The position numbers and the translations under genes are program-made. Below are positions 10,801 to 19,197 of a stretch of 64,000 nt of DNA, in pieces (position 1 is the stretch's first letter; the number at the start of each line of letters is the position of its first letter). Location: positions 120,842-184,841 of the forward strand of contig NZ_JAUZVZ010000007.1 of assembly GCF_030717845.1 (NCBI RefSeq). The letters run 5' to 3'. This DNA comes from Alkalimonas collagenimarina (GTDB taxonomy: Bacteria > Pseudomonadota > Gammaproteobacteria > Enterobacterales > Alteromonadaceae). Below the pieces are notes generated by a model that was not told the origin of the DNA, did no database searches, and saw only the letters and a program-made list of their open reading frames with translations.

Positions 10801-11376
10801 GTGAGTTGTAAGCTGCTGCTGGATAAGGCGTTGCCAGTTTTGTTTCAGGATAGCCTGAATGATTTACGTCACACCACGGATGGTCAGTATATCCGGGTGC
10901 TGGTGCAGTCGAGCCGTTTGCGCGATCAGAAGCAGCAATTGAAATGGTATCACTTGTGCCGTTACTGGCCAGCGCACCTGATGGCGCAGCGCTTTGCTCC
11001 AGTCAGCACTTATCTGGTTGGCCCCGATGGCGTCGAGTGCTTGCCACCGGTAGCTGCTGAGCAGGCAGATACCTGCTTGATGACCTTGCTGTACTGGTAT
11101 CAGCTGGCGTTACGGCGTCCTTTGCCCATTGCTTGTAAAACAGCTCTGGCGCTGCTGACGTCCGATAAGCCGGAGGTGGATGCCAGTAAAACCTATGAAG
11201 GTAGTGACTTCGTCGGTGACTTTGCCATGACGGCGGAAGCCAGTGATTATCCACTGTTACAACGCTTCTGGCCGGATTATGCCAGCCTGCAGATCGAGGA
11301 TGAATTTCATACCTTGGTTACCGAGTTGTATCAGCCTTTGGTAGCCTCTTTAGGTCGTGAAGGAGGGCGCTCATGA
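7861..11376 (+). CDS. recC: RecBCD exonuclease V subunit gamma
   Basis: 1171 residues, close to the E. coli RecC length of about 1120. The N-terminus (VLQSNRLEAM, then PLESEVFLVQSNGIAQWLKLALA) matches the RecC family start, and motifs such as RFLAGAVNFATLMPMR and LLGMNDGDYPR are typical. RecC is a catalytically dead helicase/nuclease fold that scans for Chi and holds the RecB and RecD motors at a DNA end. The start is uncertain between 7861 and 7891 (MVLQSNR), since neither has a clear ribosome site. The stop overlaps the recB start in ATGA. No ptrA gene lies between recC and recB, unlike E. coli. Confidence 0.95.
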   Translation: MTAQHWPTGFMVLQSNRLEAMRDVMVSWTQQYPLKPLESEVFLVQSNGIAQWLKLALAAPIAEGGQGIAAAVKTELPGRFLWQAYRAVLPELPDSSPYSKEAMSWRLYRLLADLPDDALMQPLNGFLAKDPTDPRRRYQLALKLADLFDQYQVYRADWLQDWQAGQDRIDHKAIPANQGWQPVLWRLLLQDIQQAGIEGLSRSQVHQQFLTRCMQLTERPTALPRRVIVFGISSLPKQTLDALKAIAAFSQVLLFVNNPCQEYWGDLVDGRDLFKQEYRRSRRSSQHRLNTLTEDALHLAGHPLLASLGKQGRDYLHLLDELDQTGEYHSYFDGKIDLFESPGEDSILQQLQFDMLQLHSAQERAELQTEPVAIDDSLQFIRCHSPLREIEVLHDQLLATFAQAKAAGQPLQPKDVLVMVPDINQYAPYIAATFGRLERDDPRYLPFHIADQGLRHRNSLLVAFETLLALPEARFHVSDMLDFLDTPALCTRFALSTADLKRLKHWIKGANIRWGLDAKQRQSLGLPADLEQNSWLFGLKRMLLGYVSGPSESWHQIQPYDEVTGLDAALVGPLAQLLEQLQHSWRTLQQSHVVAEWLELLHGLLEQYFVPESQDDVAAVSRIKTQLTTWAEQVEQSGLTEEPLALDIVRDALLADLDKPSLQQRFLAGAVNFATLMPMRAIPFQQIWLLGMNDGDYPRSVKAADFDLMALQYRPGDRSRRDDDNYLFLEALLAARQKLVISWVGFSIRDNTEKPPSVLVGQLRDYLKAAYPQQDMLQQLTLDQPLQPFSRRYFLSDKQSESQPGRDKRLFSYAHEWRSALEPQHVVYEDASTLCFAAQPAEISLQDLAGFLRHPARVLLQKRLGVYLRDGADERVDDEMFQSAGLEGWALDDKLVLAVSQALQHTCSQHDKADQSSAQQAMTEQVSAVVAKEATRLREAGEFPLGAFGDVLWQQKTSELTPTFQRWMELRQQSTPLTERVSCKLLLDKALPVLFQDSLNDLRHTTDGQYIRVLVQSSRLRDQKQQLKWYHLCRYWPAHLMAQRFAPVSTYLVGPDGVECLPPVAAEQADTCLMTLLYWYQLALRRPLPIACKTALALLTSDKPEVDASKTYEGSDFVGDFAMTAEASDYPLLQRFWPDYASLQIEDEFHTLVTELYQPLVASLGREGGRS

Positions 11377-14300
11377 GTCAACTCGATTTACTGCGTTTTC
11401 CACTGCATGGCAGCCGGTTAATTGAAGCCAGCGCGGGTACGGGCAAAACATTCTCGCTGGCGTTTTTGTATCTGCGTTTGGTACTGGGGCATGGGGCAGA
11501 AGCTGAGCGCTTTATGCGGCCCCTGACACCAAAAGATATTCTGGTACTGACGTTCACCGAGGCAGCGACTGAAGAGCTGCGTTCACGGATCCGTGAGCGT
11601 TTGGTGGAAGCGGCCGATGCGTTTAGCCAGCCATCCGCTGCACTGCCGGGCCAGAACGATGGCGAAGACCCGTTGCTCGCCCTGCAACGCAGTTATCCGC
11701 CAGCCGATTGGCCGGGCTGCGCTTTGAGATTACGCCGGGCGGCTGATGCCATGGATGAAGCGATGATTTCTACCATCCATGGCTGGTGCAATAACATGCT
11801 GACTGAGCATGCTTTTGATACCCGTGGGCTCTTTAATCGTGAATTGGTGACAGACCAAACGGCGTTGCTGGATGAGATCATCAAAGATTATTGGCGTCAG
11901 CATTTTTATACGCTTGATCCCGAGGCGGCAGAAGCCATTAGCGATTGCTTTCGCTCGCCACAACGGTTGCATCAAGCACTGAATAAGTTACTGCATCAGA
12001 TCGATCCTCAGGTCTTTTTTCAGGGCCAGCCTTTCGTGGTAGAAAGCCTGACTGACTTGCTGTCCGCTTACCTGCCAGCGAAACAGCAACAACAGCAGCA
12101 GCAAGCGGCGTACGAACAGTATCAGCAGCAAGTGGCAGCCTTGACGGAGCAGACACAAAGGGCGTGGCAACAAGAGTGGCCGAGCATTGAGCCCTTTTTG
12201 TGGTCGGTGCAGGAGTTGCTGCTGGCTGGCAAACATGACTCAGCATCAGCCGACAAGTTCGCTACGATGTTGGATAGCTTGCAAGCATGGAGTTTGGGCA
12301 GGGCGAAGCTTAGCGCGAAAATGAAAAACTTCGCCAAGGGGCGTTTTGCTTTTAAACAGAAAGTCACTATACCAGCTATCCCCGACTTAAATGCTTTTCA
12401 ACGTATGGCAGAACTGGCTGATTTTATCGACAGTGAAAAACCAGCTGCGGTCAGCGAGATTGAGGTACCGCTTAAACAAGGGATCTTATGCCATGCGCTG
12501 GCTTTTGCCCGCAAAGAGCTGGATCGGCGTTTGGCCCGCCGTGCGCAGATGGGCTTTAATGACTTGCTGACTGAGCTCGATAGAGCGCTTGATCAGCAGC
12601 AATCTGGCGAGCACGCTCGCCAACTGGCCAGCAGCATCAAAACCGCTTATCCGGTTGCCATGATCGATGAGTTTCAGGATACGGACCCGCTGCAGTATCG
12701 TATTTTTAATCGTATTTACCAGATCGCCGGGAACCCGGCAGACAGTGCCGTAATTTTGATTGGCGACCCAAAGCAAGCCATTTACAGCTTTCGCGGCGCT
12801 GATATATACACCTATTTGCAAGCCAAAGCTGATACGTCGGGGCGGCATTACAGTTTAAACCGTAATTTTCGCTCGACAGAAGGGGTGGTGCAGGCCTGCA
12901 ATCAGTTGTTTTTACGTGGTGAGCAGCATGAGCGAGGGGCCTTTCGTTTTAAGCAACCAGAGCAAAACCCACTGCCTTACCTTGAAGTTGCCGCTCAGGG
13001 CCGAAAGCAGCAGTTGATGCAACAGCAGCGGCAGGTTCCAGCGCTCAGTATTGTGCATTTACCAAGCGATGAGCCTTATAGCCTGAACGATTACAAAGCC
13101 TTGGCCGCCTCCTGGTGTGCCAGCCAGATAGCCTCTTTATTGAACGATGCTTTAGAGCATGCCTGCTACTTTGCCGATGAGCATGAGCACACGGCTGTAC
13201 AGCCAAAAGATATTGCAGTGTTGGTGCGCAGCCGCGCGGAAGCGCAGTTGATCAAAGATGAGCTAGCCAAAGCCCGTATCCCCAGCGTTTTTTTATCGGA
13301 TCGGGACTCTGTATTCAGCTCTTCAGAAGCCAGTGATATGGTGCACTGGTTACGTGCTTGCGCGGACCCAACCGATTTAGGGCTGGTAAAAAATGCCTTG
13401 GCGACCACTACGCTGGCCATCCCTTTAACACAGCTGGCGTTATGGCAAGACAATGAAATGGCGTTGGAGCAACAGGTGCAGCGCTTTATGCAGTTGCATC
13501 AATGCTGGCGTCAAAACGGGGTATTGGCGATGGTGCGACAGTTGCTTGACTACTATCAATGGCCAGCGAGGGTGTTATCCCAACTGCAGGGCGAGCGCTC
13601 GCTGACCAATGTGCTGCATCTGGCCGAGTGGTTGCAACAGCAAGCCGAGCAACTGGATGGAGAGCAGGCACTGATCCGCAGCTTAACCGAGCACATTATC
13701 GATCCTGGTGAAGAGCAGATCATGCGTTTAGAAAGTGATGCCGCCTTGGTCAAAATTGTCACTATTCATAAGTCGAAGGGATTGGAGTATCCGCTGGTAT
13801 TTTTGCCCTTTATTGTCGGTTGGCGACAAGTGACCGGCAAAGATCGTCAGGTGAGTTACCGTATCGGTGATCAGCTTGGGCTGGAAATTTCTGATAAAAA
13901 GCTCTTTGCTGAAGCCTGGCAGCAAGCGGATGATGAACGTTTAAGTGAAGACATGCGCTTGCTGTACGTCGCCATGACTAGGGCTCGCCATGCACTATGG
14001 CTGGTGACTGCTGCTACTAAAGTGGGTCAGGCCAAGGCACCACAAAATCAGCTGGGCGCTTTGGGCTACTTGCTCAATGGCGACGAGTCGTATCCAGATG
14101 CGGCCGCGGTTGCGGAGCAGATGCTGTCGTTGCAGCAGGATGCCATTGTTCAGGTGATGGAATGCACGGACTGGCCAGAGCAACCTTATCAGGGCCGACA
14201 GCATGACGATGTGTTGCAGCCAGCGTTAACGCCTGCAGATCTGGCCATTCAGCCGTGGTGGATCGCCAGTTATTCTGCCATTCAGTTTGGTGGCAGCTCT

Positions 14301-15236
14301 GAATCAAAACGTGCTGAGGGGCTGCCGATGGAGCCAGAGCAAGCCGATGATGAAGTCGCGAATGAAATGCGTGATGAGCAGGGGCAGCCTGGCCAACCGA
14401 TAGCCGCTGTGGAGCTAACAGCCCATACGGTGTTGCATGCGTTACCGCGAGGCGCTGAAAATGGCACCTTTATGCATAATCTGCTGGAGTGGGCGGCAGA
14501 GCAGCGCTATCAAGATGAACAGGGCCAGATTTTTCAAGGTTTTGCCGCGACGGCTCTGCATCATGAATTACGACTGCAGGAAGTGACCAAGCGCTGTCAG
14601 CAGCAACAGATCGAACATTTGGCCCCAGCTCTTAGCAACTGGTTACATGACTTCTTGACCACTCGCTGGCGTTTAACCGCGCTCGCCTTGCCAGATGGTG
14701 GTACAGCAGAATTTGCCTTGGCCGAGTTGGTACCAGAGCAACTGGCGGTTGAACTGGAGTTTATTCTGGAGAGTCACGCCGTCGATACCCGCCAGCTCGA
14801 CCGCTTGGTCACTGCGCAAAGCTGGCAAGGGCAGGCCCGACCGCAGGCGCAGCCCAATCAGCTGAATGGCATGCTCAAGGGGTTTATCGATTTAGTGGCA
14901 GAGCATCAGGGCCAGTATTATGTGATTGATTGGAAAACCAACTGGTTGGGTGAGGGCGATGACGCCTATTCTCAGCAGGCGATGCTGGATGCCATGCTGC
15001 ATAAACGCTACGACATGCAATACGTGCTCTACCTGCTGGCTTTGCATCGATTATTGCAATGTCGGCTGGCTGATTACGATTATGACCGCCATGTGGGTGG
15101 AGCCATTTATGCGTTCTTACGCGGCAGTCATCACCCGGAGACACAGGGCTTATTGATGGATAAACCGCCGAAGTCACTAATACTGGCGCTGGATGCACTG
15201 TTTCGGGGGGAGTATAAGGAGTGCGCGAATGGCTGA
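11373..15236 (+). CDS. recB: RecBCD exonuclease V subunit beta (helicase-nuclease)
   Basis: 1287 residues. It has an N-terminal UvrD-type SF1A 3'-5' helicase with Walker A ASAGTGKTFS (about 19-28), motif II in AMIDEFQDTDPLQYRIF, motif III GDPKQAIYSFRGAD, and C-terminal helicase motifs (TIHKSKGLEYP, LLYVAMTRA). A RecB-family nuclease domain follows, with GFIDLV near 1169-1174 and the metal/catalytic DWK near 1185-1187. A glutamine-rich linker (around 12084-12130) sits inside an insertion. It overlaps recC by 4 bp and recD by 8 bp, which suggests coupled synthesis of the three subunits. Confidence 0.96.
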   Translation: MSQLDLLRFPLHGSRLIEASAGTGKTFSLAFLYLRLVLGHGAEAERFMRPLTPKDILVLTFTEAATEELRSRIRERLVEAADAFSQPSAALPGQNDGEDPLLALQRSYPPADWPGCALRLRRAADAMDEAMISTIHGWCNNMLTEHAFDTRGLFNRELVTDQTALLDEIIKDYWRQHFYTLDPEAAEAISDCFRSPQRLHQALNKLLHQIDPQVFFQGQPFVVESLTDLLSAYLPAKQQQQQQQAAYEQYQQQVAALTEQTQRAWQQEWPSIEPFLWSVQELLLAGKHDSASADKFATMLDSLQAWSLGRAKLSAKMKNFAKGRFAFKQKVTIPAIPDLNAFQRMAELADFIDSEKPAAVSEIEVPLKQGILCHALAFARKELDRRLARRAQMGFNDLLTELDRALDQQQSGEHARQLASSIKTAYPVAMIDEFQDTDPLQYRIFNRIYQIAGNPADSAVILIGDPKQAIYSFRGADIYTYLQAKADTSGRHYSLNRNFRSTEGVVQACNQLFLRGEQHERGAFRFKQPEQNPLPYLEVAAQGRKQQLMQQQRQVPALSIVHLPSDEPYSLNDYKALAASWCASQIASLLNDALEHACYFADEHEHTAVQPKDIAVLVRSRAEAQLIKDELAKARIPSVFLSDRDSVFSSSEASDMVHWLRACADPTDLGLVKNALATTTLAIPLTQLALWQDNEMALEQQVQRFMQLHQCWRQNGVLAMVRQLLDYYQWPARVLSQLQGERSLTNVLHLAEWLQQQAEQLDGEQALIRSLTEHIIDPGEEQIMRLESDAALVKIVTIHKSKGLEYPLVFLPFIVGWRQVTGKDRQVSYRIGDQLGLEISDKKLFAEAWQQADDERLSEDMRLLYVAMTRARHALWLVTAATKVGQAKAPQNQLGALGYLLNGDESYPDAAAVAEQMLSLQQDAIVQVMECTDWPEQPYQGRQHDDVLQPALTPADLAIQPWWIASYSAIQFGGSSESKRAEGLPMEPEQADDEVANEMRDEQGQPGQPIAAVELTAHTVLHALPRGAENGTFMHNLLEWAAEQRYQDEQGQIFQGFAATALHHELRLQEVTKRCQQQQIEHLAPALSNWLHDFLTTRWRLTALALPDGGTAEFALAELVPEQLAVELEFILESHAVDTRQLDRLVTAQSWQGQARPQAQPNQLNGMLKGFIDLVAEHQGQYYVIDWKTNWLGEGDDAYSQQAMLDAMLHKRYDMQYVLYLLALHRLLQCRLADYDYDRHVGGAIYAFLRGSHHPETQGLLMDKPPKSLILALDALFRGEYKECANG

Positions 15237-17316
15237 TACGCTGTTGTCTCAAGCCTATAACTGGGCAGAGCTGGGTCTGATCAGACGGTTGGATCTGATG
15301 CTTGCGCGCTTTTTTTCCAACGAACAGCCGGATATCACGGCTGCCGAAGTGCTGGCCATTATACTGACGAGTGAAGCCAATGGCCGTGGTCATGTCTGTT
15401 TGGATCTAAAGGCGGTGAGCGAGTCCCCTGATCAGGTGCTGTTGCAACCGGGGCAAGCCATGGGTGATGAAAGAGCCGTGGCATTGCAGCAGCTTAGCCA
15501 GTACCTTCATGCCTTGGCAGTCGAAGACTGGTTGGCGGCGTTAAGCCACTCTGAACTGGTTGAAAACCATTTAAGCAACACAGTCGTTGAGCCAAATCAC
15601 CGGCCTTTTGTACTGGCTGGTAGCGCAGCGCAACCCTTGTTATATATGCGGCGCTATTGGCAGTATGAAGCGGACATCAGCCGGGCTATTCAACCGCGAC
15701 TGGCTCTTCAACAACACCCAGCTATTCAGCCGGGACTGGCAGGCCAGCCATTGCCCACAGCTTTGATGCGCGCTTTATTGGCAGGGTTATTCGCGTCAGC
15801 ACATGACAGTTCAGAGTTCAATTGGCAGCAAGCCGCCTGTGCCTTAGCGGCGCGTAGTCAATTTGGTATTATCACCGGTGGGCCGGGTACCGGTAAAACT
15901 ACCACAGTAATAAAGTTATTGGCGCTACTTCAGGCTCTTCGTCTCGCCAGACAACAGACTCCTTTGCATATTTGCCTGGCCGCACCGACAGGCAAAGCCG
16001 CCGCCCGGCTCAATGAATCGGTGGCGGGTAGTTTAGCCAAGATGGATTTTAGCCGCTTAGCTGACTCCGGCAGCTTAGATCAGCAGGCATTAAAAGCCTG
16101 TATTCCAACCGAAGTGACCACTTTGCATCGGCTACTGGGTGCCCAACCCGATAGCCGGCACTTCAAATACAATCAGACCAATCCACTGCCAGCAGATGTG
16201 GTGGTGGTTGATGAAGCATCCATGGTGGACGTTGAGATGATGGCGGCATTGCTGCAGGCGTTGCCAGCACAGTGCCGCTTGTACTTGTTAGGAGACAAAG
16301 ATCAACTGGCTTCGGTTGAAGCGGGCTCTATTTTAGGCGATCTATGTCGTGATGCTGAAGCAGGGCGTTATAGCACTGAAACGGCTGATTATCTGGCGGA
16401 AGTCTGTAATCAATCCTTACCCTTAGCGTATCTGACAAGTAGCGAACCAGCCCCTGCATTGGCACAAGCGATTACCATGCTACGAGTCAGTTATCGCTTT
16501 CATCAGGGTGGCGCTATTCATCAATTGGCGACGCTGGTTAATACCGGCATGCTGGCTGGTGAGTGGCAACCAAAGCGGATAAAAGCTTTAAAACAAATCT
16601 TCAGTTCAGCCGATGCGAAAGGGAAATTGCAGCTGATCCAGCAATCACAGCAGCAGCCGCACTTTAATAGCCAGCTGAAATCCCTGCTGATTGAAGGCTA
16701 TAAGCCTTATTTGGCGGCCGTAGCCAGCTTTGATGCTGCAGCTGAGCCAGCTCAGCGCGATCAGGCGGCGCTGGCGATATTGCAATTACAGCGTGACTTT
16801 CAATTACTGGCTGCGGTCAAGCAAGGAGACTGGGGGGTTAGCGGTTTAAATCAGCGAATTGAACATTTGTTGCAGCAGCATCAATTGCTGCAAACCGATG
16901 GCTACCACTGGTACGCCGGTCGGCCGGTGCTGATGACGCGTAACGATTACCATTTGAAGCTGATGAATGGCGATATTGGTATTTGTCTGCCCTATGTAGA
17001 GAATGAGCAACACTCATTACGGGTTGCTTTTCCAGATACTGAACTCGGGATCCGCTGGGTACTGCCCAGTCGATTGGATGATGTTGATACAGTATTTGCC
17101 ATGACGGTGCATAAATCACAGGGATCGGAGTTTCAGCATGCGGTGCTATTATTGCCAGCAAGCAGCAGTCCTTTACTGACCAGAGAGTTGTTGTACACCG
17201 GGATCACCCGTGCCAGTCAGTGTTTTAGTTTGATTTACGACCATGAGTACGTAGTTGAAGCGACCATGCAGCAGCAGGTGCAGCGAGCCAGTGGCATAGT
17301 GATAACTACGTTATAA
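15229..17316 (+). CDS. recD: RecBCD exonuclease V subunit alpha (5'-3' helicase)
   Basis: 695 residues from the ATG at 15229, which has AAGGAG at 15216-15221 seven bases upstream inside the recB tail. An upstream in-frame start at 15193 lacks such a site. The N-terminal RecD-like domain is followed by Walker A GGPGTGKTTT (about 217-226), motif II VVVDEASMVD, and C-terminal motifs (FAMTVHKSQGSEF, LLYTGITRA) of an SF1B helicase. It is somewhat longer than E. coli RecD (608 residues), with an apparent insertion around residues 380-420 (NQSLPLAYLTSSEPAPAL). It is last in recCBD. Confidence 0.95.
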   Translation: MADTLLSQAYNWAELGLIRRLDLMLARFFSNEQPDITAAEVLAIILTSEANGRGHVCLDLKAVSESPDQVLLQPGQAMGDERAVALQQLSQYLHALAVEDWLAALSHSELVENHLSNTVVEPNHRPFVLAGSAAQPLLYMRRYWQYEADISRAIQPRLALQQHPAIQPGLAGQPLPTALMRALLAGLFASAHDSSEFNWQQAACALAARSQFGIITGGPGTGKTTTVIKLLALLQALRLARQQTPLHICLAAPTGKAAARLNESVAGSLAKMDFSRLADSGSLDQQALKACIPTEVTTLHRLLGAQPDSRHFKYNQTNPLPADVVVVDEASMVDVEMMAALLQALPAQCRLYLLGDKDQLASVEAGSILGDLCRDAEAGRYSTETADYLAEVCNQSLPLAYLTSSEPAPALAQAITMLRVSYRFHQGGAIHQLATLVNTGMLAGEWQPKRIKALKQIFSSADAKGKLQLIQQSQQQPHFNSQLKSLLIEGYKPYLAAVASFDAAAEPAQRDQAALAILQLQRDFQLLAAVKQGDWGVSGLNQRIEHLLQQHQLLQTDGYHWYAGRPVLMTRNDYHLKLMNGDIGICLPYVENEQHSLRVAFPDTELGIRWVLPSRLDDVDTVFAMTVHKSQGSEFQHAVLLLPASSSPLLTRELLYTGITRASQCFSLIYDHEYVVEATMQQQVQRASGIVITTL

Positions 17317-17337
17317 ACTTCGTACAGATAGCTGCGC

Positions 17338-17378
17338 TATAAAAGATTACCCTACCATGCAGAATGCAAGTAGGGTAA
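17338..17378 (-). terminator. Hairpin between convergent recD and the PstS-like gene
   Basis: TTACCCTAC at 17347-17355 pairs perfectly with GTAGGGTAA at 17370-17378, with a further GCA/TGC pairing inside the loop. On the minus strand the stem is followed by TCTTTTA, so it works best as the terminator of the porin/PstS-like operon. It may also block read-through from recD. Confidence 0.6.
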
Positions 17379-17393
17379 GTAAGTGCGGCAGAA

Positions 17394-17786
17394 TTACTGC
17401 GCGATGGTTGCAATGACTTTGACTTGATCCGTCACATCACTGGCGGGGATATAACCAATGCTGTTTGGGTTGGCAGCAATAAAGTCAATTTTCTCAGCGC
17501 TAGTGGCGACTTCTACCGGCGGCCGGCCTTTGCCGGTAAACACCAACCGTGACCAATAAGCTTTCATTTGCGCTGGGCTGCGGCCTAAAAGCTCTTGTTC
17601 AAAATGGTCACGTAGTGGGTTGCCATCAGGCAGGTTCACAGGCATTAAACTACCGGCACGACCCATGTATAGTCGTGATATTTCGTCTTCAGAAATATCG
17701 GCTGCTGAAGGGTGAGCAATCACCACCATATCTGCCAGTGATAAAGTCGGTACACAAAGTAGTACAGCTAATAGTAACTTTTTCAT
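17394..17786 (-). CDS. Small periplasmic PstS-like (PBP-like) protein
   Basis: 130 residues with a signal peptide (about 1-18, MKKLLLAVLLCVPTLSLA). The mature part resembles the N-terminal lobe of phosphate-binding PstS proteins (ISRLYMGRAGSLMPVNLPDG, then NSIGYIPASDV) but is less than half a normal binding protein, so it is a single-lobe family member and not a full transporter component. AAGGAG lies seven bases upstream of its ATG and the porin stop is 10 bp before, so porin and this protein form one operon. Such short proteins often accompany phosphate/polyphosphate-selective porins. No ABC permease or ATPase is nearby, and the ligand is unknown. Confidence 0.75.
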   Translation of the reverse strand: MKKLLLAVLLCVPTLSLADMVVIAHPSAADISEDEISRLYMGRAGSLMPVNLPDGNPLRDHFEQELLGRSPAQMKAYWSRLVFTGKGRPPVEVATSAEKIDFIAANPNSIGYIPASDVTDQVKVIATIAQ

Positions 17787-17796
17787 TCAGGGCTCC

Positions 17797-18933
17797 TTAA
17801 AAGACCAAATCAACGCCAACAGTAACCAACTGATCGCGTTGATCAGACACTTTATCTTTTTGCGAACTGAACTGAACTTTCAGTGCTGCAGATGGGTGAA
17901 AATCATAGCGACTGCCGATATTCCACGTGTCACGCTTGATGGTAAATGACTCTACTACGCCTTCAACTGCAGGGCGGAATGGGTTGCCACTACCAAGTGT
18001 TTGATAGATCTCAGCTTTGCCATCGTTATCACGGCTCTCAAAGCTGATAAAAGGCGTATAACTATTGATACGGTAGCCAGCAGAGACGTAGTAGCCATTT
18101 TGAGTTGGAATAACGGTATCTTTAACTTTGGAACGAACGATTTCCCCACCGAGCACCAGACTGCCATTATCGTAGCCTAGAGCAAGCCCCATAAAAGTAC
18201 TGCTGGCATCCTCAATTCGGATCTGATGAGCAGTCTCGGCAAACCCTGATTGTTCCAACAAACCGAGTAGCCCAGTGAGTTCACCATCTTGGTCAACCAT
18301 GGTTAATTTACCGGTTAAATAAGCCAGCCGGGCGCTGAAATTGCCCTGCATCAGCTCCCAGGTTGCTCCAGCCACACGATCAATGCTGACATCCGCAGGT
18401 GCTGGTGTGATGTTGGTTTCCCCGTTGTAGCTGCCGAAAATCAATTGGATGGTTGAGTCTACGGTGCCGAGTTGGCCAAAACGAACCAGTGATACGCCCT
18501 CAAGATTATTAAAATCGAGGTTATAGACCGAGTTGGGTACCCGAGCCCAATCATAGGCGTATCCTACATCCATAAAATCGGAATAACGATAGAATGGAGT
18601 ACGAAGACGGCCAGCATTAATACGCGTCTGGCTATTTAACTCATAGGTCAGGTAAGCCCATTCAAACTCGGCATTAAAGTCATTCTCGCCGCGGCCCATC
18701 AATTGGGCGGTAACGGACAAACGGTCCGCTAAGTCAGCTTGTACTTGCAAAGCAAACAAGGATTCATTTTTAAAGTCGACTTCTTTGTCGTAGCCATACA
18801 ATGAGTCCGAGCTGCTTAAGGTACTGCCAGCTTTGATGGATGCAAAGCCATTGAAGCGAATATCTGCGTGTACGGCTGTGGCGGTTAGTGCCAGCAGAAC
18901 ACCCAGACTAAGTTGTTTGATTTTCGATACCAT
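17797..18933 (-). CDS. Outer membrane porin (beta-barrel, phosphate-porin-like)
   Basis: 378 residues from the ATG at 18933 (MVSKIKQLSLGVLLAL), which begins a clean signal peptide ending near VHADIRFNG. A longer in-frame reading upstream has no membrane or signal logic. The mature protein is made of alternating beta-strands with aromatic girdles and ends in a terminal phenylalanine (GVDLVF), the usual outer-membrane barrel sorting signal. It resembles OprP/OprO-like or general gammaproteobacterial porins; selectivity cannot be judged. The small PstS-like gene 10 bp downstream suggests an anion or phosphate link, which is inference. Confidence 0.8.
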   Translation of the reverse strand: MVSKIKQLSLGVLLALTATAVHADIRFNGFASIKAGSTLSSSDSLYGYDKEVDFKNESLFALQVQADLADRLSVTAQLMGRGENDFNAEFEWAYLTYELNSQTRINAGRLRTPFYRYSDFMDVGYAYDWARVPNSVYNLDFNNLEGVSLVRFGQLGTVDSTIQLIFGSYNGETNITPAPADVSIDRVAGATWELMQGNFSARLAYLTGKLTMVDQDGELTGLLGLLEQSGFAETAHQIRIEDASSTFMGLALGYDNGSLVLGGEIVRSKVKDTVIPTQNGYYVSAGYRINSYTPFISFESRDNDGKAEIYQTLGSGNPFRPAVEGVVESFTIKRDTWNIGSRYDFHPSAALKVQFSSQKDKVSDQRDQLVTVGVDLVF

Positions 18934-19197
18934 GATGAACTTGTACCTCGATAGTAGGTTGCATAACCGTGCTTTGGATGTTCCAACAGCAACACGGTGA
19001 AGTTTCCATCGAGGCAAGCCAATGCTTGAAGAGATGCAGTCTGGCAACCATAAGAACAAATATTCTGTTAGGCCCATGACTTTGCGCGTTCAGCTTTTCA
19101 GCTGACTTGCCAAGTGGAGGCGCGGATTGTACAGATAGTGTTCAAGCCTGTAAAGGATATCTCAAATAAATACAAAGTCGTAGAGTGCAGGGTTCAG

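Noticed and set aside
12084..12130. CAG/CAA-rich tract as a microsatellite outside a gene
   Set aside because: It encodes a glutamine-rich linker inside recB and keeps the frame.
18934..19077. N-terminal extension of the porin
   Set aside because: The extension places a normal signal peptide 48 residues inside the protein; the internal ATG at 18933 is the sensible start.
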